The translations under genes were made by a program, and so were the position numbers. The notes beneath the pieces were generated by a model. That model made no database searches. It had not been told where the DNA came from and saw nothing but the letters and a program-made list of their open reading frames with translations. From an uncultured Pirellula sp. (GTDB taxonomy: Bacteria > Planctomycetota > Planctomycetia > Pirellulales > Pirellulaceae), in contig CAIOHR010000284.1 of the NCBI GenBank assembly GCA_903858115.1, positions 1 through 64,000 of the forward strand: a DNA stretch of 64,000 bases. Direction: 5' to 3'. Positions 54,852 to 64,000 of this stretch are shown here, one piece after another (the first letter of the stretch is position 1; the number at the start of each line of letters is the position of its first letter).

Positions 54852-56558
54852 CGCACGCGTGGAAGAAGATGCCAACGGTGATTGGTCGCGCTTCAGCGGA
54901 AGCTGATATGCGGCTGCTTCGTGGTCGTTCCTGACGACCAGGATGTCGCCGGAGAGAGCGGGATAGTTCCAAGTACGGCCATTGAGGGCATCCAGTTTCG
55001 CTAGCTCCTGATGTCCTTCGTGTGTTGCATTTACGAGAACAATTTCTCCAGATTCCTCTTGAATCAGCAAGAGATCATCGATGAGGAGCATTTTTCCGTG
55101 ACCGTAGCGACCACGCTTCCATTGGCGTGATCCATCGCGGAGATCGAGACAGGTCAAGATACCGTTGTCGAAACCGTATACATAATTCTCATGCACGAGG
55201 CAGTTCGAAAGTTTCGATTTAAGCTGCTTCGATTCCCAGACGATTCGAGAATTCCATCGGCCATCGATTCGAGTCACTTCTACTAAGGCTGTTCCCATAT
55301 CGTAACCGGATGAGATCAGCACGTTAGCGCGTGTACTATCGCTGATCGCGATTGGTTGAGCGACATTGACTCGCGATTCCCCTTGGGTTACCCATGGTTG
55401 GAGCCACAACGATGCTCCGTGTATATCGTAAGCACGTAGTCCATCTCCGTTGAAGCTCAAGATTTGCGATACACCCAAAAGAGATGCCAGAACTGGCGAC
55501 GCGTACGATGCGTTATCATCCCCTGATCGCCATAGTTCTCGTCCCGTCGAGCACGAGTATGCAATCGTTGCGGCACCTTTCCCAGCACCGGGTGTTACGA
55601 TGACTTGATCATTCACCACAAGAGGTGATCCCGACATTCCGAATGCGAGGTTCTGCGTTGACGGATTTTCGAACACTTCTTGTTTCCACAAAAGCGATCC
55701 ATTGGCGAGGTCCACACAATACAGGGCTCCCATTGCACCCAATGCATAGACTCGCCCGTTGTAAATCGTAGGAGTTGTTCGCGGTCCGTCACCGTGTTCG
55801 TGACGGAATCTACCGGCTGATTGATGACACCAAAGCTCCTTTCCATTACGAAGGTTGTAACAGACGATGCTCTCATTCTCGTCTCGTTGTTCCATATCAA
55901 TCGCTACGTTTCCGAGTATCGCAAAACTGGACCATCCGAGTCCGACAGGATGACGCCACAGAAGCTTGGGAGAAGAATCAGCCCAATTCGTTTCAAGTCC
56001 TACGCCATGAAGGACACCGGTCCGGTTCTTTCCAAGCAACTGAGGCCAATCCGCGTTCGTAGGTTCCAGCAACTCAGGCGTCAGTGCAATTAGTTCCTTC
56101 GGTTTTGTTACAAGATAGGCATGTACCTTTTGTTCCGCAGTAGCTGTCCATCGCCAAACGATTCGCGGTGTTCGGTCGCCATAGAATCCATCGATTTTTA
56201 GAAAATAGGAACTCGCGTAGCAAGCGACCGCAAGGAGGACAGCCATGAAGGCGAACCAGCGACGCGTCGAGGGGGCACAGGCAGCTATCAGCATGGATAG
56301 CAACGCGAGCAGACAAACAATCGATAAGTACAGGCAGTTCCCATCTAGACCATAAAATAGCAATTGCGTTTGCTTCTCTTGAAACCAACTGATGAGGCTT
56401 ACACCTAGTCCTAGTGCCAGCCCTACTCCCAAAGGGAGCAGCAGCAACGTTACGAGGGACAGACGCTTGCGCACAATCTGCGTCGGATTGGGTGAAGGGA
56501 GAATTCCTCCATGGTCGGTTTGTCCAAGTGAATCGGAGCTGGAAGGTCGAGTGTTCAT
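54834..56558 (-). CDS. Membrane-anchored PQQ-like beta-propeller protein
   Basis: About 574 residues from the ATG at 56558 (MNTRPSSSDSLGQ). Three hydrophobic helices at the N-terminus (about 35-55, 75-95, 100-120 of the mature frame) anchor it. The rest is an eight-bladed propeller of the PQQ/BamB kind, with recurring blade motifs such as ALGAMGALYCVDLANGSLLW and GFDNGILTCLDLRDGSRQW, preceded by NADWPQLLGKNRTGV. In planctomycetes such proteins are numerous; most lack a demonstrated cofactor and may be scaffolds. Substrate and partner are unknown. Confidence 0.9.
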   Translation of the reverse strand: MNTRPSSSDSLGQTDHGGILPSPNPTQIVRKRLSLVTLLLLPLGVGLALGLGVSLISWFQEKQTQLLFYGLDGNCLYLSIVCLLALLSMLIAACAPSTRRWFAFMAVLLAVACYASSYFLKIDGFYGDRTPRIVWRWTATAEQKVHAYLVTKPKELIALTPELLEPTNADWPQLLGKNRTGVLHGVGLETNWADSSPKLLWRHPVGLGWSSFAILGNVAIDMEQRDENESIVCYNLRNGKELWCHQSAGRFRHEHGDGPRTTPTIYNGRVYALGAMGALYCVDLANGSLLWKQEVFENPSTQNLAFGMSGSPLVVNDQVIVTPGAGKGAATIAYSCSTGRELWRSGDDNASYASPVLASLLGVSQILSFNGDGLRAYDIHGASLWLQPWVTQGESRVNVAQPIAISDSTRANVLISSGYDMGTALVEVTRIDGRWNSRIVWESKQLKSKLSNCLVHENYVYGFDNGILTCLDLRDGSRQWKRGRYGHGKMLLIDDLLLIQEESGEIVLVNATHEGHQELAKLDALNGRTWNYPALSGDILVVRNDHEAAAYQLPLKRDQSPLASSSTRASLAQN

Positions 56559-56858
56559 TAGAGCTCTACCAAATGGATAAAACGAGGAAGTTGCACGATC
56601 AGACAGCAACAAATGCTTTAGAAAGATAACCGGTAGAATCGCGCCGCTGCCGCCTCGGTCGAGAAGTGGTCAAGATTCGTCACATTGCCCGAACGACCTG
56701 GAGCTATGTAGCGAATGTACCAATTGCACAGCCAGCTAATAAATACGGGAATTCGAGCAGTGAACCTGATTTACCTCAAATCGAAATAAGCTCAAAAGAT
56801 CGAACTGCGTCGCATGCAAGCTCTCGCCATCGGCTGATGTGTTATGTAGTTACTGATA
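56559..56858. other. Intergenic region, nothing secure
   Basis: 300 bases between two minus-strand genes, including the promoter side of the PQQ gene. A 24-codon plus-strand frame ends AVNLIYLKSK, echoing the small protein at 54.8 kb. No other gene, RNA or repeat is recognised. Confidence 0.4.
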
Positions 56859-58040
56859 CTAACGCGTTGCTGGTGGCATCGTTAGCGAAGCAGCGCAAGC
56901 TTGTCGAACAAACTCTTCGTATTCCCAATTGCCACTCTGCCCTGTTTGTCGAGTGATCACCATGTCCAGACTGGGTACAAACGCGATAACTTGACCACCC
57001 GATCCAGGTTTGTAGCGTGCGTCCGTCGGGATTCCACGAACGTCCTCTTTCGAAAGTGCAGGTAACTCCCAGCCATGCGAAAAGCTTTGCGCGTTTCGTT
57101 GAAATCGCAACTCCCTGGTCGTTACGTTGTGGGTAGCTTTGGCCGTTTGGTCAACAAACCATTGGGGAATCACTTGTTGATTCTTCCATCGTCCATTCCG
57201 CAGCATGCAGTATGCAACACGAGCCAGATCCCGAGCCGGCATGCCAAGCCCATGGGATGGGTGCCGTCCTATTTTCTCACCACCCTCGTAGTGTTGAAAC
57301 CACCAGTGTTCGCATCCTATCGGTTGGAATAAAGACTCGATAGCAAAGTGGTCATAGGGCTTGCCGGTTACCGACTCGCATACGAGCGAAGCATGACACA
57401 ACGCGTGCGAAGAGTAACCGCACGCCGTACCAGGTGCGAATGCAAGTTGGCTGGTCCGCATATCACCGCTATGTCCCAGCACGTACTCCCAGCTTCCATC
57501 ATTCTTGGCTCCAGTCGCTTCAGGAGAAATACCCGAAGTATGGTTGAGCAATTGCTTGATGGTGATATCCGCTTTGCGAGGATCGCTCAGTGGGTTCGCC
57601 CACGGGATAAACGCGAATGCTTTATCATCGAACGTCATCCGTTGCGGCGTAAGACCTTGTTGACTCCGCTCGGAAGCAATCGCAAGGACTGTTGCACAAA
57701 CTGCTTTGGAAACGGAAGCCACTCGTCGCGCGTCGGTTTTCGAACTATTGCCGCGTTCAACCTCCAAAACAATGTAGCCGTTGCAAATCACGACAGCCGC
57801 AAAGTCTCTATTGTCGCTTTTCAGCAGCCAGGCTTTCAAGGCCGTCAATTTCGCCGGGTCCACATTCCCCAACCTTCGAAGCTCGTCATCGTTGGTTAAC
57901 GTTCGCCATCCCCCGGTCGACTCGGGTGGAGGAAAGTAATCATCGTCGATTGCCCATGAGAGCTTTTGCCCTCCCCAAAGGCAGATGCAAATCACTAGCA
58001 ACTCAATAGGGATAAAACAAACTCTTGTTAAAGAAAGCAT
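56859..58040 (-). CDS. Secreted serine hydrolase, class C beta-lactamase fold
   Basis: About 393 residues from the ATG at 58040 (MLSLTRVCFIPIELL), giving a signal peptide that ends LSWA; the frame is open from 58130. The catalytic SxxK is SVSK (Ser139-Lys142 counted from 58130). The second motif is YSS in CGYSSHALCHA instead of the classical YxN, and the third appears as GSGGQVIAF in place of KTG. The enzyme is a penicillin-binding-protein-like esterase or peptidase rather than a true beta-lactamase. It is divergent from the Deg-type protease gene. Confidence 0.9.
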   Translation of the reverse strand: MLSLTRVCFIPIELLVICICLWGGQKLSWAIDDDYFPPPESTGGWRTLTNDDELRRLGNVDPAKLTALKAWLLKSDNRDFAAVVICNGYIVLEVERGNSSKTDARRVASVSKAVCATVLAIASERSQQGLTPQRMTFDDKAFAFIPWANPLSDPRKADITIKQLLNHTSGISPEATGAKNDGSWEYVLGHSGDMRTSQLAFAPGTACGYSSHALCHASLVCESVTGKPYDHFAIESLFQPIGCEHWWFQHYEGGEKIGRHPSHGLGMPARDLARVAYCMLRNGRWKNQQVIPQWFVDQTAKATHNVTTRELRFQRNAQSFSHGWELPALSKEDVRGIPTDARYKPGSGGQVIAFVPSLDMVITRQTGQSGNWEYEEFVRQACAASLTMPPATR

Positions 58041-58258
58041 AATGATACGGTGCAGCACTGGGAGTCTAAGTTTCTTTGTACGATTCGCCTTATATCGACA
58101 ACTTTTTGAATTCCCCCTGGTCAGAAACAATGTTCCTGTCCAGATTGTAGCGGGACGAGGCTCCCAGTTCTGGGGACTGCGGCTAGAATATCGAGAGAAT
58201 TACCGCATCGTAGTTTGTACCTTTCATCTATCCGGGGCGGGGCTGAAACCCATATTTT

Positions 58259-59761
58259 ATGCATCGACTGAGCATTTGTTGTCTGTTTCTATTGCACGGT
58301 ATCAATCTACACGCCGCCGACGATGCGGGTGTCGCGGATATCAAAGCGTCCGTGGTCAAGCTGAGTATCACACAGCGTAACCCAGACTTTAATCGGCCTT
58401 GGAACAAATCGAATCCGAGCGAAGTTTCAGGGACAGGATTCGTGATCGCCGGGAATCGCATATTGACCAATGCACATGTGGTCCGATACGGCTCGCAAAT
58501 CTATGTGCAACCAGATCGTTCCGATGAAAAATTCGAAGCGACCGTCGAAGGTATCGCATATGGTTTGGATCTGGCGTTGGTGAAGCTCGATAATCCCGAC
58601 GCGATTGCAGCCCTCAAGCCACTCGCTTTCGAGGAATCGATTACCCCGTTGCGTTCCGAGGTGAATGTCTACGGCTATCCCGTCGGTGGAGATCAAATCT
58701 CAATCACCAAGGGAATTGTCTCGCGAATCGAGAACGCTTCTTTAGGACCGAATGGATTTGGATTGAGAGCGCAGATCGACGCAGCGATCAATCCAGGAAA
58801 CAGTGGCGGACCTGCCATTGGCAGCGATGGCAAAGTGGTCGGTGTAGCGTTTAGTGTCGCGAAAGCAAACAACATCGGATACATCATACATGCCACAGAA
58901 GTCCTCGCCTTTCTGAAGGACATCGAGGATGGAAAATACGACGGCAAAGCCAATATTTGGGACTCCTTTCAAACGGTAGAGAACCCTGCGTTGCGAGCCA
59001 AACTCAAACTTCCCAAGAACGACGGCGGTGTCATGGTGAACATGATACGCGATCCCTCGAATGACTACCCACTTCGCATCGGAGATGTCGTGACGAAGAT
59101 CGGACCACATCCAATTGACTCGCAGGGCAATGTCAAGGTAAACGAACTAACTCTGTCGTTCAACTATTACTGCTCCTTGCTCATCCGAGAGGGGAAAGTG
59201 CCACTCACCGTTTGGCGCGATGGCCAAGAGATGGTGATCGATTGCCCGGCACCATCCAAGGCCCGCACGGTTCTGCCGTTCCTCGAGGGAACCTATCCGC
59301 GATACTTTATCCTCGGACCTTTGACCTTTGAGGCTGCGACTGGTGAGTTTGCGATTGGAATTTTGAACGATAGCCGCTGGACGATGGCTTTGGCAGCCAG
59401 AAAGAGCCCGTTGGTTTCGCAATTGCAGTCGACCCCAGCGAGCGATGATGAAGAATTCGTGATCATCCCTCCCGTGACTTTTTCTCATCGTATCATGAAG
59501 GGATACCGCGTTCCGATTTTGAGTACCGTGCATTCGATTAACGGAACCAAGATACGGAACTTGAGACATCTCGTGGAGGTATTTCGCGATTGCAAAGACG
59601 AGTTCATCGAGATCCTCTTCGAAGACAAGGGGGTCGAAAAGCTCGTCTTCCTTCGGAAAGAGTTCCTGGCATCGACAGAGGATATCCTCACGGACAACAA
59701 TATTCGAAAGCAGTTTTCAGATGACTTAGAGGATATTTGGAACGATGGTAAGCCAAAGTAG
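58259..59761 (+). CDS. Deg/HtrA-type serine protease, Deg9-like
   Basis: A 500-residue exported protease with a short signal peptide (about 1-20, ending LHAA). The trypsin-like triad is His73 (LTNAHVV), Asp104 (GLDLALVKL) and Ser182 (NPGNSGGPA). A PDZ domain follows (about 240-330; GGVMVNMIRDPSNDYPLRIGD), and a further C-terminal region (about 340-500) ends with a second PDZ-like segment (GTKIRNLRHLVEVFRDC). This layout resembles plant Deg9 and planctomycete homologues rather than DegP. It probably handles damaged envelope proteins. Confidence 0.93.
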   Translation: MHRLSICCLFLLHGINLHAADDAGVADIKASVVKLSITQRNPDFNRPWNKSNPSEVSGTGFVIAGNRILTNAHVVRYGSQIYVQPDRSDEKFEATVEGIAYGLDLALVKLDNPDAIAALKPLAFEESITPLRSEVNVYGYPVGGDQISITKGIVSRIENASLGPNGFGLRAQIDAAINPGNSGGPAIGSDGKVVGVAFSVAKANNIGYIIHATEVLAFLKDIEDGKYDGKANIWDSFQTVENPALRAKLKLPKNDGGVMVNMIRDPSNDYPLRIGDVVTKIGPHPIDSQGNVKVNELTLSFNYYCSLLIREGKVPLTVWRDGQEMVIDCPAPSKARTVLPFLEGTYPRYFILGPLTFEAATGEFAIGILNDSRWTMALAARKSPLVSQLQSTPASDDEEFVIIPPVTFSHRIMKGYRVPILSTVHSINGTKIRNLRHLVEVFRDCKDEFIEILFEDKGVEKLVFLRKEFLASTEDILTDNNIRKQFSDDLEDIWNDGKPK

Positions 59762-59813
59762 TTAATGCCTCACGACCCCGCATCGTCAGTCCATTTCATT
59801 AGGAGTTTGAACC

Positions 59814-60398
59814 ATGCAGTATCCGCTGGAGATGCGGTTTACGTTGTTTAGTTTGTCGCAGCAAATCACCGTCAGGGATGCTGCAGGAAGCTCGATCCTA
59901 TTTGTGAAACAAAAAATGTTTCGCTTGAAGGAGAAGATCGAGGTTTTCTCTGATTCCTCGCAGAGCAAGAAGCTGTTTGAGATCAACGCCGACCGCGTAA
60001 TTGATTTCTCGGCTAACTATCATTTCACTGGCGCCGACGGGACCGATTGGGGAGCTGTGCGGCGACGTGGCATGCGATCGCTTTGGTCTGCACATTACGA
60101 AGTGATTGAGAACAATCGGATCGACATGGTGATCCAGGAAGAAGACCCGTGGAAGAAGGTGATTGAATCCTTGCTTGGCGAGATTCCGATCGTCGGCTTT
60201 CTTTTCCTATACCTGCTGAATCCATCGTATCTCATCAAGATGGCGGACGGCAGTAATGCTTTTCGCATTGTGAAGAAGCCTTCCGTCTTCGAACGGTACT
60301 TTGTTATTGAAAAACTCACCGAGTTGGACGAAGACGACGAGCTGCGAGCATTACTTTCGTTGATTATGATGGTCATTTTGGAAAAAAATCGGGGCTAG
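59814..60398 (+). CDS. LURP-one-related (scramblase-like fold) protein
   Basis: A 194-residue protein with the tubby/scramblase-like barrel: YPLEMRFTLFSLSQQITVRDA, LFVKQKMFRLKEKIEVFSD and FRIVKKPSVFERYFVIEKL are the typical repeating strands. A hydrophobic segment (about 117-137, IPIVGFLFLYLLNPSYLI) is the family's buried C-terminal helix region. Bacterial members are uncharacterised; related proteins in eukaryotes bind phosphoinositides or scramble lipids. It is 52 bases after the protease gene and may share its transcript. Confidence 0.85.
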   Translation: MQYPLEMRFTLFSLSQQITVRDAAGSSILFVKQKMFRLKEKIEVFSDSSQSKKLFEINADRVIDFSANYHFTGADGTDWGAVRRRGMRSLWSAHYEVIENNRIDMVIQEEDPWKKVIESLLGEIPIVGFLFLYLLNPSYLIKMADGSNAFRIVKKPSVFERYFVIEKLTELDEDDELRALLSLIMMVILEKNRG

Positions 60399-60546
60399 TT
60401 TGCCAGTGCGGGATGATAATTGCACTCAGCGTTTGACATTGGGCCGGTCGTTCATTTAAATCTGAGGTTGCTCGGAAGACTTGTCCTTGGAATTTCCTAT
60501 GTTTCGGTCCAATGGACCCACCTACCCACCTGGAGTTTCGAACCCT

Positions 60547-61548
60547 ATGCGTAAGTTGATTGTTGGTTGCGCCGTCGTTTTGAGTTCTGCTCTGTCGTCA
60601 CAGAGTGCATTCGCCATCAAGGAGTTTGGCGAAGCGTTTGGCAAATACTATGTAGAATCCAGCAAAAGCGAAGAGTTCAAGAAACTCGTTGGTGAAGCAA
60701 AGTGCAACGTTTGCCACATCCAAGGCGAGAACAAGAAAAAGCACAATCCTTATGGCGATGCTCTTGAGCATGCTGGCTTGGATAAAGAAGTTCTAAAGCC
60801 ACTATTAAAGAGCGATCCTGAGAAAGCCAAAAAAGAAATAGAAGCCGTCTTCAAGAAAGTCGAAGAACTCAAGAAGGATGGTGAAAAGAAAACTTTTGGT
60901 GAAAAGATCAAGGCGGGCGAACTTCCGGGCGGCAATGTCGAGGGGAAACGCACCACCGACAAGTTGATTTCCTTTGTTTCTCCGGTAGAAGCCGACTTCA
61001 AGCCTCTGTTTGATGGCAAATCGATGGCAGGCTGGAAGATCAACGAGAACCAAAAAAGCTGGGCGATCGAAGACGGAGCCATCGTATGCACGGGAGATCG
61101 CAGTCACCTTTTTTACGTGGGTGACGAGAAGCCGTTCAAGAATTTTCATTTGAAGGCTGAAGTCAAAACGATGCCAAATTCAAACGCTGGTATTTATTTC
61201 CACACCAAATTTCAAGAAACCGGCTGGCCCAAGTACGGTTTCGAAGTCCAGGTGAACAACTCGTACGACAAAGATCCGCGTCGCACGAGCAGTCTTTATG
61301 CAGTGAAGGACGTGAAAGAACCGGCAGCAAAAGATAACGTATGGTACACTCAGGAAGTCATTGTCCAAGGCAAGAAGGTCACCCTCAAGGTCGATGGAAA
61401 GACGCAAGTAGAGTACGAAGAGCCAGCCAACCAAGAGGCTGGAAAGGACTTTACGCGTAAACTAGACGAAGGCACGTTCGCCCTCCAAGCTCACGATCCA
61501 GGGAGCAAGGTTTACTTCCGAAATATTCAAGTAAAGCGACTCGATTAA
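60547..61548 (+). CDS. Secreted DUF1080 (3-keto-disaccharide hydrolase type) protein with N-terminal haem motif
   Basis: About 333 residues from the ATG at 60547 ([23 protein letters not shown]), a good signal peptide; the frame is open from 60481. A haem-binding CNVCH lies at 75-79 (frame numbering from 60481) followed by a lysine-rich helical linker. The DUF1080 domain (about 170-355) starts [13 protein letters not shown] and has [25 protein letters not shown] and the final [15 protein letters not shown]1080 is a concanavalin-like glycan hydrolase/binding fold. The cytochrome-like addition suggests coupling to periplasmic electron transfer (inference). Confidence 0.92.
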   Translation: MRKLIVGCAVVLSSALSSQSAFAIKEFGEAFGKYYVESSKSEEFKKLVGEAKCNVCHIQGENKKKHNPYGDALEHAGLDKEVLKPLLKSDPEKAKKEIEAVFKKVEELKKDGEKKTFGEKIKAGELPGGNVEGKRTTDKLISFVSPVEADFKPLFDGKSMAGWKINENQKSWAIEDGAIVCTGDRSHLFYVGDEKPFKNFHLKAEVKTMPNSNAGIYFHTKFQETGWPKYGFEVQVNNSYDKDPRRTSSLYAVKDVKEPAAKDNVWYTQEVIVQGKKVTLKVDGKTQVEYEEPANQEAGKDFTRKLDEGTFALQAHDPGSKVYFRNIQVKRLD

Positions 61549-61657
61549 GAACGATAAGAATTTGTTTGTGTTCTGCCGACCTCGAAACGTATTAACATCG
61601 GTGACTCGAATCGGGGGTGTCAGACAACTCGAATTCCGTAACCTATTGCAAAGCACC

Positions 61658-63925
61658 ATGATGCATTGGATCGTGGTGCTTTGTTTTTTTGGTATTTCTA
61701 TTGGTTCGATTTTGCAGAGCCGAGTACACGCCGAGACTAAGTCCCTATTGGAGTCCGTTCAAGTTGGATTGGATGGAACATGGAAGGTGGGCTTTGATAC
61801 GACCCATCGCGTGGTGTTTTCGCCTGCCGAACGAAATCAAACTGTCGAGTTGCAGTTTCAGACCGTCGATGGGGACGGCGTCACGGTCGTTTATCGCGAC
61901 GAGCGATGGCGGGTAACATTGGAGGCAGGAAAACCTAGCGGCATTTCTTTGATCGCTCGTCACGGTAGAAGCGGGCGACCGATGGTAATCCGAGTGTTGG
62001 ATTACGATTCGAAGCGTGTGATAGAACAGCGTACCCTTACTGCCGAGGAACGGGGGATCGCGATCCCTGCAGAGCAACCGTGGGTGGTCGGGATCGGCAA
62101 TAGAGGAATGCAGCTTGATACGGCGGGGATGCGGTCGGTTGCGGGAACGCTTGGCGACTACTCCACTTCCGAATTGACATCGGCCACTTCGATTCCAGAA
62201 TCGTCCGCCGGTTTTCACGGAGTGGATCTCTTGGTTTTTTCTTCAAGCAATCGAGCTTTGATCGAGTCGCTTACCGAAGAACAGAAGTTCGCGATCTCGG
62301 ATTGGGTTCTTGAGGGAGGGCGATGTGCTCTGACTCTTGGAACCAACGCGGATGCATGGTTTCGGATTGCATCTTTTGCAAGATTAGTACCGGGCACGTT
62401 TGGCGGAATTGCAGATCGTTGTAGTCCAGGGCCATTGGAGTCGTTCCTTAATTCTCAGAGCCCTTTGAAGCCGATTGCCTCTGCCATGGTCCAGTTGGAC
62501 AGCCAACAGGTACCAGAACTATTTGGTCAAACTCCGGAACGGAATCGATACCCTCTTCTTGCGAAGTGGTCGATTGGGCTCGGCAAAGTGAGATACTTGG
62601 CCACGGAGTTGGACTCGGATGCGATCCGTGCCTGGGAGGGTCAAATTGCATTGATGAAGCTGTTGGTCAACGACCAATGGGAAGTTCGCAGTAGCAGTTT
62701 GAAAAACAGGACGGTCGAAGATCTTAGTGTGCAGTTGAACAGTACGTTGGATAGATACGACGAGCTCAAGATCGGTGACTTGACCCAGATGTCGGCGATT
62801 CTCGGTGTGTTGTTATTAATCCTGGGGCCAGTCGATTACTTTTTGATTTCCAAGCGTTGGAGGAAGCCTCGCGCTACATGGGTGACACTTTTGTTGGTTT
62901 CTGTCGGTTGTTGTAGCCTATTGATTTCGCTTCAAAGGCGATGGAAGCCGGTGTCGCCAAGTTTGAACTATCTAGAGATCGTCAACATTGACGTCGAGTC
63001 GCGGCGGATTCAGGGACATGCTTACGCGCACATGTACGCCGGCAAACGCGGAGAGTTTCAAATCGGGACTAGATCGAATCCGGAAGGAATGCTCGGGTTA
63101 TTGCAGATCGGTCCTCAAAGCGAATCGTCCGAATTGTCGAAACGTCTGCCGCAGATCCTACTAGATTGGTTTGGGCAACCAGGAAAATCGCTGGGTGGTT
63201 TCGATTCTACGATCGCGACCGATCGAATTCTTCCACCCTATGAAATTGTACGATCCATCCAGAACTCGGGCTCTTCGATGGCTTCAATACAATCCCAGTG
63301 GAACAGTCTGGGCATACCCGAAGCGGGCACGAAAGCCATGGAGTGTAGTTGGAGCGACGATCTCGCTGAGTCGCTCGATTTTTCAAAGCTAGAGAATATT
63401 CCGGGTGCCATTGATCTGCTCAACGGTTCCGTGACCAACGCTCTTCCGGTGGACCTGCTGAACGGGCAGTTGCTATATCGTGGAAGATTTTATTCCTTGC
63501 CCCTCAAGATTCGACCGGGAGAACGGTCAAGTTTTTCTGTGGCGATTGTTCCTAAAGACCTGACTCGAAAGCTACAGCGTCGAATCAATGTAGACGGCAA
63601 AGACCAGAGTGTTGCATGGAATTCATCGGATACATCCGACTTAAAGAGGTTAGCAGAGATTCTAGCGTTTCATCGATCAGCTGGAGGTAGCTCTTACACG
63701 GGGATGATCAATCGGTATCTCGCGCATCTCGATCACAGTGAGTTGCTGCGGACTGACAGAGCCATTCTTTTTGCGGAGCTAGAGAAACCTCAATTGGCAT
63801 GGCAAATCCAACGCAATGGCCTCGATGTAGAAACGGTTCGTGGAACGCAAGCCACGTTTGTTCGAATCGTTCTGCCCGTTGCGAAACCCTCGAAGAACAC
63901 ATCCCAGAAACCAGACAGCGAGTGA
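61658..63925 (+). CDS. Large planctomycete membrane protein, ABC-transporter neighbour
   Basis: About 755 residues from the ATG at 61658 (MMHWIVVLCFFGISIGSILQ), giving a signal or anchor helix; the frame is open from 61562. A large extracytoplasmic part (about 50-400) is beta-rich and includes a flavodoxin/GATase-like stretch (GFHGVDLLVFSSSNRALIES). Two membrane helices lie near 417-435 and 447-465 (AILGVLLLILGPVDYFLIS; VTLLLVSVGCCSLLISL), then a second soluble part. It lies three bases before an ABC ATPase gene, a layout reminiscent of GldA/GldG-type or bacteriocin-type ABC operons in this phylum. Function unknown. Confidence 0.75.
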   Translation: MMHWIVVLCFFGISIGSILQSRVHAETKSLLESVQVGLDGTWKVGFDTTHRVVFSPAERNQTVELQFQTVDGDGVTVVYRDERWRVTLEAGKPSGISLIARHGRSGRPMVIRVLDYDSKRVIEQRTLTAEERGIAIPAEQPWVVGIGNRGMQLDTAGMRSVAGTLGDYSTSELTSATSIPESSAGFHGVDLLVFSSSNRALIESLTEEQKFAISDWVLEGGRCALTLGTNADAWFRIASFARLVPGTFGGIADRCSPGPLESFLNSQSPLKPIASAMVQLDSQQVPELFGQTPERNRYPLLAKWSIGLGKVRYLATELDSDAIRAWEGQIALMKLLVNDQWEVRSSSLKNRTVEDLSVQLNSTLDRYDELKIGDLTQMSAILGVLLLILGPVDYFLISKRWRKPRATWVTLLLVSVGCCSLLISLQRRWKPVSPSLNYLEIVNIDVESRRIQGHAYAHMYAGKRGEFQIGTRSNPEGMLGLLQIGPQSESSELSKRLPQILLDWFGQPGKSLGGFDSTIATDRILPPYEIVRSIQNSGSSMASIQSQWNSLGIPEAGTKAMECSWSDDLAESLDFSKLENIPGAIDLLNGSVTNALPVDLLNGQLLYRGRFYSLPLKIRPGERSSFSVAIVPKDLTRKLQRRINVDGKDQSVAWNSSDTSDLKRLAEILAFHRSAGGSSYTGMINRYLAHLDHSELLRTDRAILFAELEKPQLAWQIQRNGLDVETVRGTQATFVRIVLPVAKPSKNTSQKPDSE

Positions 63926-63928
63926 CCC

Positions 63929-64000
63929 GTGATCAAAGCATCGCAACTCACAAAAAAATATGATGAGATGTATGCCATTCGAGATATCGATCTCGACTTA
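63929..64000 (+). CDS. ABC transporter ATP-binding protein (5' end only)
   Basis: The frame starts with GTG three bases after the previous stop and runs off the window edge after 24 codons. The product begins MIKASQLTKKYDEMYAIRDI, the standard opening of an ABC ATPase (xLxKxYxxxxAIxDIxLxL) before the Walker A motif, which lies outside the window. Coupled to the large membrane protein upstream. Confidence 0.85.
   Translation, partial: MIKASQLTKKYDEMYAIRDIDLDL

Noticed and set aside
56859-58040. True class C beta-lactamase (resistance gene)
   Set aside because: SxxK is present, but the YxN and KTG motifs are replaced, so an esterase or peptidase of the same fold is more likely.

Overview
The window reads as chromosomal DNA of a planctomycete, most likely of the Pirellula/Rhodopirellula kind. 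The evidence is the gene families: a DUF1559 prepilin-like protein with its small lipoprotein, a PVC-type membrane-bound dehydrogenase with HEAT repeats and a terminal haem motif, a DUF1080 protein with a haem motif, a PEP-CTERM protein, FHA/GGDEF and Ser/Thr kinase signalling, and dispersed palindromic repeats typical of this phylum. Genes are loosely spaced on both strands. I saw no tRNA, rRNA, intact insertion sequence, phage or CRISPR array.

Layout. 0-0.5 kb: a 15-bp tandem repeat and a decayed tyrosine recombinase. 0.8-3.5 kb: asparagine synthetase and a transposase-linked domain, then a 108-bp MITE-like repeat. 3.8-9.7 kb: sugar-acid type dehydrogenases (divergent pair), a broken Uma2 gene, an MscS channel, DNA polymerase III delta, a secreted glutathione peroxidase and a DinB protein. 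9.7-14.6 kb: secreted amidohydrolase, Ser/Thr kinase, FHA-GGDEF protein and a secreted transglutaminase-like protein. 14.6-17.7 kb: the three-gene NAD(P) transhydrogenase operon. 18-24.7 kb: pentonate dehydratase, DUF1559 protein, lipoprotein, PAS-AraC regulator, a conserved protein of unknown function and FliW. 24.8-26.5 kb: RF2 with its programmed frameshift. 26.8-34.9 kb: a three-gene module of an OB-fold membrane protein, a flotillin and a giant AAA ATPase. 35-40.3 kb: lipase, SnoaL-like protein, NAD synthase and a TPR protein. 40.8-43.6 kb: a cyclic di-AMP riboswitch in front of a KUP potassium transporter. 43.8-46.3 kb: a graveyard of gene fragments (alpha/beta hydrolase, transposase-linked domain, MazF, others) organised around two copies of a ~190-bp direct repeat that bracket a PEP-CTERM gene. 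46.3-50.4 kb: arginine N-succinyltransferase divergent from cyanophycin synthetase. 50.7-64 kb: PVC dehydrogenase, NYN nuclease-like protein, PQQ-propeller protein, serine hydrolase, Deg-type protease, LURP-one protein, DUF1080 protein, and a large membrane protein followed by the start of an ABC transporter ATPase.

Working together. The clearest functional units are the pnt operon (proton-driven NADPH supply), the OB-fold/flotillin/ATPase module (probably membrane-domain organisation, job unknown), the c-di-AMP-riboswitch/KUP unit (potassium homeostasis), the astA/cphA pair (arginine breakdown against storage as cyanophycin) and the kinase/FHA-GGDEF pair (possible link from protein phosphorylation to c-di-GMP). 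The most rewarding places for follow-up are the flotillin/ATPase module, the riboswitch and the repeat-bounded graveyard at 44-46 kb.
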